The notes beneath the pieces are model-generated. The model was not told where the DNA came from. It did no database searches and saw only the letters and a list, made by a program, of their open reading frames with translations. DNA of 7,335 bases from Neptuniibacter sp. (GTDB lineage: Bacteria > Pseudomonadota > Gammaproteobacteria > Pseudomonadales > Balneatricaceae): positions 1-7,335 of the forward strand of contig JASBRM010000056.1 in NCBI GenBank assembly GCA_030149405.1, in the 5' to 3' direction. Positions 1 through 5,567 of this stretch are shown in pieces. The stretch's first letter is position 1. Every line of letters begins with the position of its first letter. A program made the translations under genes and the position numbers.

Positions 1-41
1 TTAGACAGCCTTATATGCCGATGTTCCAAAAAATCACTCAT
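1..41 (-). CDS. Possible 5' end of clpS (partial, off left edge)
   Basis: An open frame starts with ATG at 41 on the minus strand and runs off the window after 13 codons (MSDFLEHRHIRLS). A weak purine stretch (GAGAAG) lies about 7 bases upstream. In Pseudomonas and E. coli the ClpA adaptor gene clpS is transcribed divergently from cspD, and some ClpS proteins begin with a similar short leader ending in an IRL-type stretch. Synteny is therefore the main argument. Thirteen residues are too few to identify the protein from sequence, and this could be a chance open frame. Confidence 0.3.
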   Translation of the reverse strand, partial: MSDFLEHRHIRLS

Positions 42-113
42 TAATACTTCTCTGCTTGTCTTAGACTTTATGCTGAACATTTCTCATACAGATATAACGC
101 GCACGAAACCTAG

Positions 114-122
114 TGCTATACT
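114..122 (+). promoter_or_regulatory. Candidate extended -10 promoter for cspD
   Basis: TG, one base, then TATACT (117-122) matches an extended -10 element with one mismatch in the hexamer. No good -35 box stands 16-18 bases upstream, which is tolerated by extended -10 promoters. Use of this site would give cspD a leader of about 120 bases. No other strong -10 was seen in the 251 bases before the gene. This is pattern matching only. Confidence 0.35.
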
Positions 123-251
123 CGGTTAAAGCAGGATTAGGATTCAACCTTGTTGTACCTGTAAATGTTCGAACAGACTTTAGCGATATTCTAGCAGCTA
201 AATCGTTCTGGTTTGCAATCCGAAATGTTGTACTGGATATGGGAGTTAGTT

Positions 252-464
252 ATGCAGACAGGGAAAGTAAAGTGGTTTAACAATTCGAAGGGTTATGGAT
301 TCATCCTGTCCGACGAACATGAAGAAGACCTCTTTGCACATTATTCAGCGATCGACACTGAAGGCTATAAAAGCCTTAAAGCCGGTCAACGTGTTGAATT
401 TGAAACCAAACCGGGCCCTAAAGGGACTCATGCGACTCAAATAAAGCCTCTAGAGAAGCAGTAA
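252..464 (+). CDS. cspD: Cold-shock-domain protein CspD
   Basis: This 70-residue protein is a single cold shock domain, a five-stranded beta-barrel that binds single-stranded nucleic acid. RNP1 (KGYGFI, 13-18) and RNP2 (LFAHYS, 27-32) carry the aromatic binding face: W8, F17, F28, H30 and Y31. The FAHYS, GY-LKAGQ and GPKG-HA-QI-P stretches match E. coli CspD rather than CspA, and CspD is a stationary-phase inhibitor of DNA replication. The ATG at 252 is chosen because GGGAG lies 6 bases upstream and the protein then begins as CspD does. An in-frame TTG at 213 and ATG at 225 would add 13 or 9 residues with no counterpart in the family. The gene is convergent with icd and ends before a strong terminator. 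The clpS-cspD-icd neighbourhood supports the name. Confidence 0.92.
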   Translation: MQTGKVKWFNNSKGYGFILSDEHEEDLFAHYSAIDTEGYKSLKAGQRVEFETKPGPKGTHATQIKPLEKQ

Positions 465-500
465 GGAACGCTAAAATTTTCAGGGAGGAAAGAACATAAT

Positions 501-529
501 AAAAAAACCAGCTAGAAGCTGGTTTTTTT
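501..529. terminator. Bidirectional intrinsic terminator between cspD and icd
   Basis: Seven A, CCAGCT, a 3-base loop (AGA), AGCTGG and seven T form a perfect hairpin that reads as a terminator on both strands. It lies 36 bases after the cspD stop and 17 bases past the icd stop, so it can end both convergent transcripts. Confidence 0.9.
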
Positions 530-546
530 ATTAGATCAATTCCTCA

Positions 547-1800
547 TTACATATGACTGATTATTGCATCACCAAATTCAGAGCTGGAAAGTAGTTCTGC
601 ACCATCCATGAGTCGTTCGAAATCGTACGTTACGGTTTTAGCACCTATAGCACCATCCATACCTTTGATAACAAGATCTGCAGCTTCGATCCAGCCAAGA
701 TGCCGTAGCATCATTTCCGCAGATAGAATCAGCGAGCCGGGATTAACCATATCTTTGCCGGCATATTTAGGCGCGGTACCGTGTGTGGCCTCAAATATAG
801 CTACGCTATCAGACAGGTTGGCACCTGGAGCTATACCAATTCCGCCGACTTCAGCTGCTAGCGCATCCGAAATGTAATCGCCATTCAGATTCAAAGTTGC
901 TACAACATCGTATTCGGCTGGGCGTAAAAGAATCTGCTGAAGCATGGCGTCGGCAATCACATCTTTTACAATGATCAGCTTACCGGTATTGGGATTGTTA
1001 AAGCTCATCCATGGGCCGCCATCAAGCAGTTCGGCACCAAACTCCTCTTTTGCCAATTCGTAGCCCCAGTCTTTAAAGGCTCCTTCGGTAAATTTCATAA
1101 TGTTGCCTTTGTGCACCAGTGTCAGAGAGTCCCGATCATTGTCGATGCAGTACTGTAAAGCTTTTCGAACTAAACGTTTGGTACCCTCTTCTGAAACCGG
1201 TTTAATACCGATGCCACACATCTGATCAAAGCGTATTTTAGTAACCCCCATCTCTTCTTTGAGGAATGTAATGACTTTTTCTGCTTCTGCTGAGCCGGCT
1301 TTCCATTCGACACCTGCATAAATGTCCTCAGAGTTCTCGCGGTAGATAACCATGTCTACATCCTGAGGATTGATCAGGGGGCTGGGTACACCTTTGAACC
1401 ACCGCACAGGGCGTTGGCATACATAGAGGTCGAGCTCCTGTCTCAGCGCAACATTAAGAGACCTGATGCCGCCCCCAACTGGGGTGGTTAAGGGGCCTTT
1501 GATGCCGACTGCAAACTCTTTGAATGCAGCGAGGGTTTCATCAGGTAGCCAGGTGTCCTGATCATAAACAGTGGTTGCTTTTTCCCCGGCGTAAACTTCC
1601 ATCCAGGCGATTTTTTTCTCACCGCCGTATGCTTTTTCAACGGCCGCGTCGACAACTTTTATCATGGGCGGTGTTACATCAATACCGATGCCATCGCCTT
1701 CTATATAGGGAATAATTGGATTGTTAGGAACGGTGAGCGAAAAGTCGGAGTTAACGCTAATTTTCTCGCCTGCTGGAACAGTAATGTGCTGATATCCCAT
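547..1800 (-). CDS. icd: NADP-dependent isocitrate dehydrogenase
   Basis: This cytoplasmic homodimeric TCA enzyme converts isocitrate and NADP+ to 2-oxoglutarate, CO2 and NADPH. The 417-residue product is full length (E. coli 416) and aligns end to end from memory. Substrate residues are present: S114, N116, R120, R130, R154, Y161 and K231. The metal-binding aspartates are D284, D308 and D312. The NADP-specificity residues K345, Y346, Y392 and R396 are also kept, so NADP rather than NAD is the expected cofactor. S114 is equivalent to E. coli Ser113, the site phosphorylated by the kinase/phosphatase AceK, so glyoxylate-shunt control is possible although aceK is not in view. The ATG at 1800 (MGYQ start, as in Pseudomonas) has GGAG 6 bases upstream. 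An ATG at 1812 would overlap that ribosome site and is rejected. The gene is divergent from rluE and convergent with cspD. Confidence 0.97.
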   Translation of the reverse strand: MGYQHITVPAGEKISVNSDFSLTVPNNPIIPYIEGDGIGIDVTPPMIKVVDAAVEKAYGGEKKIAWMEVYAGEKATTVYDQDTWLPDETLAAFKEFAVGIKGPLTTPVGGGIRSLNVALRQELDLYVCQRPVRWFKGVPSPLINPQDVDMVIYRENSEDIYAGVEWKAGSAEAEKVITFLKEEMGVTKIRFDQMCGIGIKPVSEEGTKRLVRKALQYCIDNDRDSLTLVHKGNIMKFTEGAFKDWGYELAKEEFGAELLDGGPWMSFNNPNTGKLIIVKDVIADAMLQQILLRPAEYDVVATLNLNGDYISDALAAEVGGIGIAPGANLSDSVAIFEATHGTAPKYAGKDMVNPGSLILSAEMMLRHLGWIEAADLVIKGMDGAIGAKTVTYDFERLMDGAELLSSSEFGDAIISHM

Positions 1801-1854
1801 GAACTTCTCCATTTGAACTACAGAATGTTATTATTGTTATGCCTCTGAAGAGTC

Positions 1855-1860
1855 AGTATA
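1855..1860 (-). promoter_or_regulatory. Candidate -10 box of icd
   Basis: On the minus strand TATACT stands 55 bases before the icd start codon. A convincing -35 hexamer is not visible at 16-18 bases. The 116-base gap 1801-1916 must hold promoters for both icd and rluE. On the plus strand a GATACT near 1886-1891 is an even weaker candidate for rluE. Confidence 0.25.
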
Positions 1861-1916
1861 GAACAGCTTTTATGATCTGATTGCTGATACTGTAAAAAAA
1901 CTACAAAGAAACCCTA

Positions 1917-2564
1917 ATGTCTAAAATCCTTCTTTTTAATAAGCCTTTTCAGGTACTTACACAATTTACTACCGATGATGATAAGTCTACGCTCGCGGAC
2001 TATATAAGCCAGCCAGGTTTTTATGCTGCAGGTAGGCTGGATTATGACTCAGAGGGGTTGTTGGTTCTTACGGATGATGGTCCTCTGCAGAATCATTTAG
2101 CAAATCCTAAGTTTAAGATGGAAAAAACGTACTGGGCGCAGGTCGAAGGTGACGTAACCGAAGAGGCTCTAGAACTTTTGAGAAAAGGGGTTGAGCTTAA
2201 GGATGGTTTAACCCGCCCTGCTAAAGTAAAGGCGATTCCTGAGCCCGATCTTTGGGAGCGCATCCCCCCTATTCGAGAACGAAAAAATATCCCAACAAGT
2301 TGGATTGAACTCAAAATAACAGAAGGGAAAAACAGACAAGTCCGAAGAATGACTGCTGCTGTAGGCTTTCCAACTCTAAGGCTTGTGCGCTATGCCATTG
2401 GTGAATGGACTATTGATGAACTTCTGCCGGGAAAAAGCAAGTTGGTTGAGGTGGATATTAAGATTCCTGCGCCTAAAAACCACTCAGCACGTTTTAAGAG
2501 CAAAGGTGGAAAATCGTTTAACCGATTTAAATCCGGGAAAGAAAAAAAGGCTACCCGCAGGTAG
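1917..2564 (+). CDS. rluE: 23S rRNA pseudouridine(2457) synthase RluE
   Basis: This is a pseudouridine synthase of the RsuA/RluB/E/F family; RluE isomerises U2457 of 23S rRNA in E. coli. The catalytic signature is GRLDYDSEGLLVLTDDG at 39-55, with D42 as the expected catalytic aspartate. It is followed by the KTY stretch (70-72), EGKNRQVRRM (136-145) and RLVRYAIG (155-162). The protein begins directly with the catalytic domain (LLFNKPF) and lacks an N-terminal S4 RNA-binding domain. That absence, and 215 residues against 217 in E. coli, favour RluE over RsuA, RluB or RluF. The last 28 residues form a Lys/Arg-rich tail likely to contact rRNA. The gene is divergent from icd, as in E. coli. The ribosome site before the ATG is poor (AAAGAAA). 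The stop codon sits inside the 3' arm of a terminator hairpin. Confidence 0.92.
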   Translation: MSKILLFNKPFQVLTQFTTDDDKSTLADYISQPGFYAAGRLDYDSEGLLVLTDDGPLQNHLANPKFKMEKTYWAQVEGDVTEEALELLRKGVELKDGLTRPAKVKAIPEPDLWERIPPIRERKNIPTSWIELKITEGKNRQVRRMTAAVGFPTLRLVRYAIGEWTIDELLPGKSKLVEVDIKIPAPKNHSARFKSKGGKSFNRFKSGKEKKATRR

Positions 2565-2585
2565 CCTTAAAGTTTAGCCTTTTTT
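2542..2585. terminator. Overlapping terminators of rluE and the YqaE-type gene
   Basis: A perfect 9-bp stem, AAGGCTACC (2547-2555) with GGTAGCCTT (2560-2568), has a CGCA/TGCG loop. Read leftwards it is followed at once by a T run (complement of A2542-2548), making a strong terminator for the minus-strand gene inside the rluE coding end. Read rightwards, AAAAAAGGCTA (2543-2553) can instead pair with TAGCCTTTTTT (2575-2585), placing a rho-independent end for rluE inside the last codons of the minus-strand gene. The two pairings share the left arm and exclude each other. Confidence 0.75.
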
Positions 2586-2741
2586 GTTTGTAGCAACTAA
2601 CCAAACGGCGTGGGCAACGCCAGGGAGCCACCCTAATAGACAGAGCAGGATGTTTATTACTAAGTGCTTTGTTGCACCAACTTGCAAAAAGGCACCCAGA
2701 GGTGGAAGCAGTATTGCTAATATCAAATTAAGAATGTTCAT
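2574..2741 (-). CDS. YqaE/Pmp3-family small membrane protein
   Basis: A 55-residue hydrophobic protein with two membrane segments, roughly residues 3-21 and 28-50, joined by a short polar turn (QVGATKH). The pattern LPPLGAFLQVG (12-22), INILLCLLGWLPGVAHAVW (29-47), then a short polar tail (ATNKKG) is the hallmark of the YqaE/Pmp3 (UPF0057) family; E. coli YqaE has 52 residues. Yeast and plant members are stress-induced plasma-membrane proteolipids affecting membrane potential and cation tolerance; the bacterial role is not established. GGGGA on the minus strand (about 2748-2752) lies about 7 bases before the ATG at 2741. The stop is only 9 bases from the convergent rluE stop, and its terminator lies within rluE. 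The plus-strand open frame across the same bases resembles nothing. Confidence 0.92.
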   Translation of the reverse strand: MNILNLILAILLPPLGAFLQVGATKHLVINILLCLLGWLPGVAHAVWLVATNKKG

Positions 2742-2808
2742 TACAATTCCCCAAATAGACGTCGTTAGATTAGGGTTACTCAGCTTAATTAAAACTTAAT
2801 GAATCTGA

Positions 2809-3438
2809 TTAATCTTTTGAAGCGTTATCAGAACCGAAAAGATCGTCGATTCCTCTGCAGAAATCAGTTTTTCCACCATACGAAGGGTGCCTGATATAGC
2901 GAATGCTTTCATTGGGCATGATTCTTTGCACGCATTCAGTTCCCTTTCTGCCCAGTCCGGCTACGAAATCAGGCTTGTAGTAATCAAATAGCATCTGCAG
3001 ATAAACAGCTCCCTCCTCGATCTCGGCTTTGTTTGGAGCACGGTTCTTTTTTTGTATCCGGGATGGGTGTGGGTGAAACGGAAATGAATTCCAGAACAAT
3101 GGCACTGAGTTGTAGTTCAACAGGTGCCGCCAGACGATTGAAGCGGTGTTTTCAGAATCTAATTGTTGAATATTGATTCGGGGCTTAAGTGTTTCTAAAA
3201 AAGGATGTGAAACCTCTTCAAAAAGCTTGCCGCTTGAGAACGGAATTCCGGTCAGGCGACAACCTTTGAAACCTGGAGCTTCGCCTACAAGTAAAATCCT
3301 TGGGCCATCTTGTTGGAATACTAAATCGAGATAGGACTTAAGGTTGTTTAACTTAATTTCATCACGGTATGGATTGAATACGGTGAGTGTGTTTTTGCGT
3401 TTCTGCAAAAGCCGGAAAAATGGATCAAGTTCTTTCAT
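2809..3438 (-). CDS. Uracil-DNA glycosylase superfamily protein
   Basis: The 209-residue product carries UDG-superfamily motifs: VGEAPG (51-56) followed by GCRLTGIPFSSG (59-70), the water-activating and uracil-pocket loop; WNSFPFHPHPS (116-126), the central motif; and IRHPSYGG (182-189), the HPS-type DNA-intercalation loop. The expected role is removal of uracil, or another damaged base, from DNA. GEAPG resembles family 4 enzymes, but the iron-sulfur cysteine cluster is absent: only C60, C169 and C194 occur, unpaired. It is therefore an uncommon, non-Fe-S branch whose substrate cannot be read from sequence. The ATG at 3438 is preferred over a TTG at 3444. It overlaps the end of the PqiA-type gene by 14 bases with no clear ribosome site, which suggests translational coupling. 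Confidence 0.85.
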   Translation of the reverse strand: MKELDPFFRLLQKRKNTLTVFNPYRDEIKLNNLKSYLDLVFQQDGPRILLVGEAPGFKGCRLTGIPFSSGKLFEEVSHPFLETLKPRINIQQLDSENTASIVWRHLLNYNSVPLFWNSFPFHPHPSRIQKKNRAPNKAEIEEGAVYLQMLFDYYKPDFVAGLGRKGTECVQRIMPNESIRYIRHPSYGGKTDFCRGIDDLFGSDNASKD

Positions 3439-3901
3439 GGACAACTTTATCTGCTGTATGTGTAAGGAGCATAATTAATGCTACCGCAGCAGCAAATACA
3501 TATAAGCCCCAGTGAATCTCAATGCTGGCAACAGCACCAAGTTTCACCGTGACTATAAGAACCGCAACTACCAGAACGTCCAGCATTGCCCAGCGACCAT
3601 AATCATGCATAAGTTTCAGATATTTTTTTTGCTCAGTTCCAACATGATTAAGTGAGCGACTAATTTGAAACAAAAATGCCAGTTTGATGAAAGGAATCAC
3701 AACGCTGAATAAAGCTACGATAATGGCAATAAACCATTTTCCCTCCTGAAACAGTTGATAGATGCCACCCATTACTGAAAAAGAGCTTTCAAAGAAGTAA
3801 AACTTGCTCATGGTAAGCATTGGGCTGACGAGACCGACAAGCAAAAGAATCAGTGCTGCCAGCAAACCAAACTGGAACATAAGAGAGTGTTTGTTACTCA
3901 T
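3425..3901 (-). CDS. Paraquat-inducible protein A (PqiA) family, single domain
   Basis: A 158-residue integral inner-membrane protein with four predicted segments near residues 9-28, 57-80, 105-125 and 131-147. The stretch YGRWAMLDVLVVAVLIVTVK (101-120) is the signature of PqiA/YebS/LetA proteins, and SPMLTMSKFYFF (26-37) is typical of the first loop. E. coli PqiA has two such domains; this is one domain, about half that length. PqiA works with MCE proteins PqiB/PqiC in envelope lipid transport, but no MCE gene is adjacent here, so a link to lipid transport is only inferred from family. The ATG at 3901 starts just before the first hydrophobic segment. The frame stays open to 4066, but those residues are polar and run into the preceding gene. 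Neither ATG 3901 nor ATG 3880 has a good ribosome site, so the start is uncertain. Confidence 0.87.
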   Translation of the reverse strand: MSNKHSLMFQFGLLAALILLLVGLVSPMLTMSKFYFFESSFSVMGGIYQLFQEGKWFIAIIVALFSVVIPFIKLAFLFQISRSLNHVGTEQKKYLKLMHDYGRWAMLDVLVVAVLIVTVKLGAVASIEIHWGLYVFAAAVALIMLLTHTADKVVHERT

Positions 3902-3954
3902 AAAGGAATATGGTGAAGGCTCGTGCTTAGAGATTTGAATACAGTTTAATGGAA

Positions 3955-3975
3955 AGGAGTGCCTGAGGCACTCCT
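3955..3975 (-). terminator. Hairpin after the calcium-loop gene
   Basis: AGGAGTGCC (3955-3963), loop TGA, GGCACTCCT (3967-3975) is a perfect 9-bp stem 8 bases beyond the stop codon. On the minus strand only TTTCC follows, so the T run is weak. It may end transcription partially, or stabilise the 3' end and let some transcription continue into the PqiA-type gene. It is enclosed by a longer imperfect repeat (3934-3944 with 3974-3988). Confidence 0.55.
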
Positions 3976-3983
3976 GTATATAT

Positions 3984-5072
3984 TCAAACAACCATATCAA
4001 TCTGCTGTATAGTGCCCGCCTCTCCGGATTCCGTGAGGTAAACGCCACTGGAGATGACCTGACCATTTGTCTGGTTGTCCTCGCCTTTTATATCAAACGG
4101 AGTCTGCGAGCTGCCAAGATAGATAGCGCCAATTCCCTTATCTATCAGTGACTCGAAACTTTCTGAATCCGGGGTTTTAGTCCATATACCAAGATCACTA
4201 AAAATCGAATCTGCTTCATCAATAAACTGATTACCATCTTCATCGTATTCAGCCAGCTCTGTAAAACCATTCCCCGTGATCGCTCCAAACAGTTCAGAAC
4301 CATCATTGATGATGCCATCACCGTTTTTATCCAGCGCTAGCATGCCACTGTCGCCCAATAAATAGCTGATAAGATCGTTTTCACCATCTGCATCGATATC
4401 AAACTCATATTTTTCGTCTGTAAGATCTGCCGCATTACCCGCAAAGTTAACAATCAGCGGATCTTTAAAAACAACTTCCTGAGTCATTTCAAATTCCCGG
4501 GTAGCTGAATAACTGCGCTCCATAGTAAGACCTAGGCTAAAATCGATCTCCTGCCCATCAACAGTTTTAACCGTGCCGCAGCTATGAAAATTAGTACATT
4601 CATACTCTTCGATTGATTCAGAGACTTTCATAGTCATCTGGAGAGTTAATGGCTGCATCTGCAGCGGTTGCACATTAGAAACATCAGAACTGTAATTTTC
4701 CTGTGCTTCTGGAAGACGATAATCCATTGGGTTTGGTAGTTCTTTGTAGTCAGGGTTCAGAGCTTTCAATAAGCTCTCCCATAATTGGGATCGTGTAAGG
4801 CTTTGCTGTTCATTAAGATCATTTTGTTTCTCTTCGGCAGAGCGGAACTTCAAACCCTCATCAGTCATTATCAGAATGGATGATTCATTCCCTGCATCGC
4901 CCTGAGTACCTTCGGATATAGCGTTTCCCGATAAAAGTTGAGCAAAAAGTGATTCTCGAAACATTCCTGTAAATTCTGTTAACCCATCAGTGTCTAGAGA
5001 CTGTGTGAGTGTAATGGACTCATGTTTTTCATGTTCCGAACTCATCTGAATATTACTGCTTTGAACAATCAT
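3984..5072 (-). CDS. Conserved-type protein of unknown function with calcium-loop motifs
   Basis: A 362-residue acidic protein with no signal peptide or membrane segment. Residues 1-140 are polar and low in recognisable structure. Residues 141-205 look like a beta-rich module with a possible disulfide or metal pair, C159 and C165. Residues 205-320 carry three acidic loops: FDIDADGEND (224-233), LDKNGDGIINDGSELFG (247-263) and YDEDGNQFIDEADSIF (276-291). The last two fit EF-hand/dockerin-like spacing (D248, N250, D252; D277, D279, N281, D285, D288). Similar LDxNxDGxIxxGxELFG blocks occur in RTX-type secreted proteins and adhesins, but no glycine-rich RTX nonapeptides are present here. The start at 5072 is firm, with AGGAGA 5 bases upstream. 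The function is unknown; calcium binding is inferred from motifs. Secretion by a type I route cannot be excluded, but no transporter gene is nearby. Confidence 0.88.
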   Translation of the reverse strand: MIVQSSNIQMSSEHEKHESITLTQSLDTDGLTEFTGMFRESLFAQLLSGNAISEGTQGDAGNESSILIMTDEGLKFRSAEEKQNDLNEQQSLTRSQLWESLLKALNPDYKELPNPMDYRLPEAQENYSSDVSNVQPLQMQPLTLQMTMKVSESIEEYECTNFHSCGTVKTVDGQEIDFSLGLTMERSYSATREFEMTQEVVFKDPLIVNFAGNAADLTDEKYEFDIDADGENDLISYLLGDSGMLALDKNGDGIINDGSELFGAITGNGFTELAEYDEDGNQFIDEADSIFSDLGIWTKTPDSESFESLIDKGIGAIYLGSSQTPFDIKGEDNQTNGQVISSGVYLTESGEAGTIQQIDMVV

Positions 5073-5240
5073 GTTTTTCTCCTTTTTGGCACAAAAAGAC
5101 TCTGCCGTTTTATTTGTAAAAACGGACTGGCGCTTTTTTGAGCCAATAAAAACCCTTGCCTTCTAAAAATGCTGAAAGCAAAAATGTTTTAAATGGATAA
5201 GCGGAAACAAATTGCCATGTTTAATGTTTAAACAAGCAAT

Positions 5241-5274
5241 AAAAAACCTGTCTCCAGTGAGAGTTCACAGGAGA
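5241..5274 (-). terminator. Candidate attenuator or terminator upstream of the calcium-loop gene
   Basis: On the minus strand two alternative stems share this segment. CCTGT (5267-5271) with ACAGG (5247-5251) is followed immediately by six T, a terminator-like order. TCTCC/GGAGA plus GTGA/TCAC (5251-5274) with one mismatch and a 4-base loop is more stable but sits 4 bases from the T run. It lies about 170 bases before the start codon, so it could end a separate small transcript or attenuate a long leader. The short stems keep confidence low. Confidence 0.33.
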
Positions 5275-5352
5275 GATTCTTGTTCCTTAATAGTTAAAGT
5301 AGTGATCAGTTAATAATTAAATTCTGAATAATGCTGCCTCCTTTTATCGAAA

Positions 5353-5513
5353 AGCCACTATTCATGGTGGTTGCAAGCCAATAGCCCGGAACACAGTACA
5401 CTATATGCAGCTATGAACCGTTCATCTAAGCTGCTTCATCAACCATGAAAATGACTTTCAGTTTTTTAAATCGCAAAATAAGAAGGAGCAAAAAGCAGGC
5501 CTAAATAGTGGCT
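5353..5513. repeat. 161-base element bounded by 10-base inverted repeats
   Basis: AGCCACTATT (5353-5362) is exactly repeated in inverse as AATAGTGGCT (5504-5513). Inside, CATGGT (5363-5368) can pair with ACCATG (5442-5447), and GCAGCT (5407-5412) with AGCTGC (5429-5434) around a smaller ATGAA-CCG-TTCAT hairpin (5413-5425). The pairs nest without crossing, as in a folded RNA or a miniature transposable element. No clear target-site duplication flanks it (cgaaa on the left, ctgaa on the right). It carries no gene. Whether it is transcribed, or recurs elsewhere in the genome, cannot be seen here. Confidence 0.4.
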
Positions 5514-5528
5514 CTGAATTTTAGGCAT

Positions 5529-5553
5529 AAAAAAACCCGCCTAAGCGGGTTTT
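5529..5553 (-). terminator. Intrinsic terminator of rraA
   Basis: On the minus strand AAAACCCGC, loop TTAG, GCGGGTTTT and further T (seven in all) make a GC-rich 9-bp stem with a full T run, starting 14 bases after the rraA stop. On the plus strand the T run is only four bases, so the hairpin mainly serves rraA. Confidence 0.88.
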
Positions 5554-5567
5554 AGAGTGTTAGTTGT

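Larger units (their letters stand above)
5073..5567. other. Gene-free region between the calcium-loop gene and rraA
   Basis: Both strands were read for small genes; only unsupported frames under 20 codons without ribosome sites were found. The region holds the ribosome site of the calcium-loop gene (5078-5083), a 7-bp hairpin in its leader (5105-5111 with 5119-5125), a candidate terminator (5241-5274), a 161-base inverted-repeat element (5353-5513) and the rraA terminator (5529-5553). The sequence is AT-rich. No known riboswitch class was recognised; the c-di-GMP (GEMM) core was looked for and not seen. Confidence 0.7.

Noticed and set aside
481..500. Strong ribosome-site-like AGGGAGGA after cspD, suggesting a tiny gene
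   Set aside because: No ATG, GTG or TTG follows before the terminator hairpin; the frame would have to start at ATA.
608..877. Plus-strand open frame of 89 codons inside icd
   Set aside because: It is antisense to a full-length, strongly conserved icd; the product has no recognisable motif and no ribosome site.
2584..2799. Plus-strand open frame of 71 codons
   Set aside because: It is antisense to the YqaE/Pmp3-type gene, which has family motifs and a ribosome site; the plus-strand product resembles nothing.
3902..4066. N-terminal extension of the PqiA-type protein by 55 residues
   Set aside because: The extension is polar, crosses the terminator hairpin and overlaps the preceding gene; the family starts near the first membrane segment.
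5306..5365. 19-codon minus-strand frame in the gene-free region, with an internal AGGAGG-like stretch
   Set aside because: There is no ribosome site before its ATG, no resemblance to known small peptides, and it overlaps the inverted-repeat element.
5353..5513. Insertion sequence
   Set aside because: The inverted repeats enclose no transposase, and no target-site duplication is visible; only a non-autonomous relic remains possible.
5073..5567. c-di-GMP (GEMM) riboswitch before the calcium-loop gene
   Set aside because: Both strands were read for the conserved GEMM core and it was not found.
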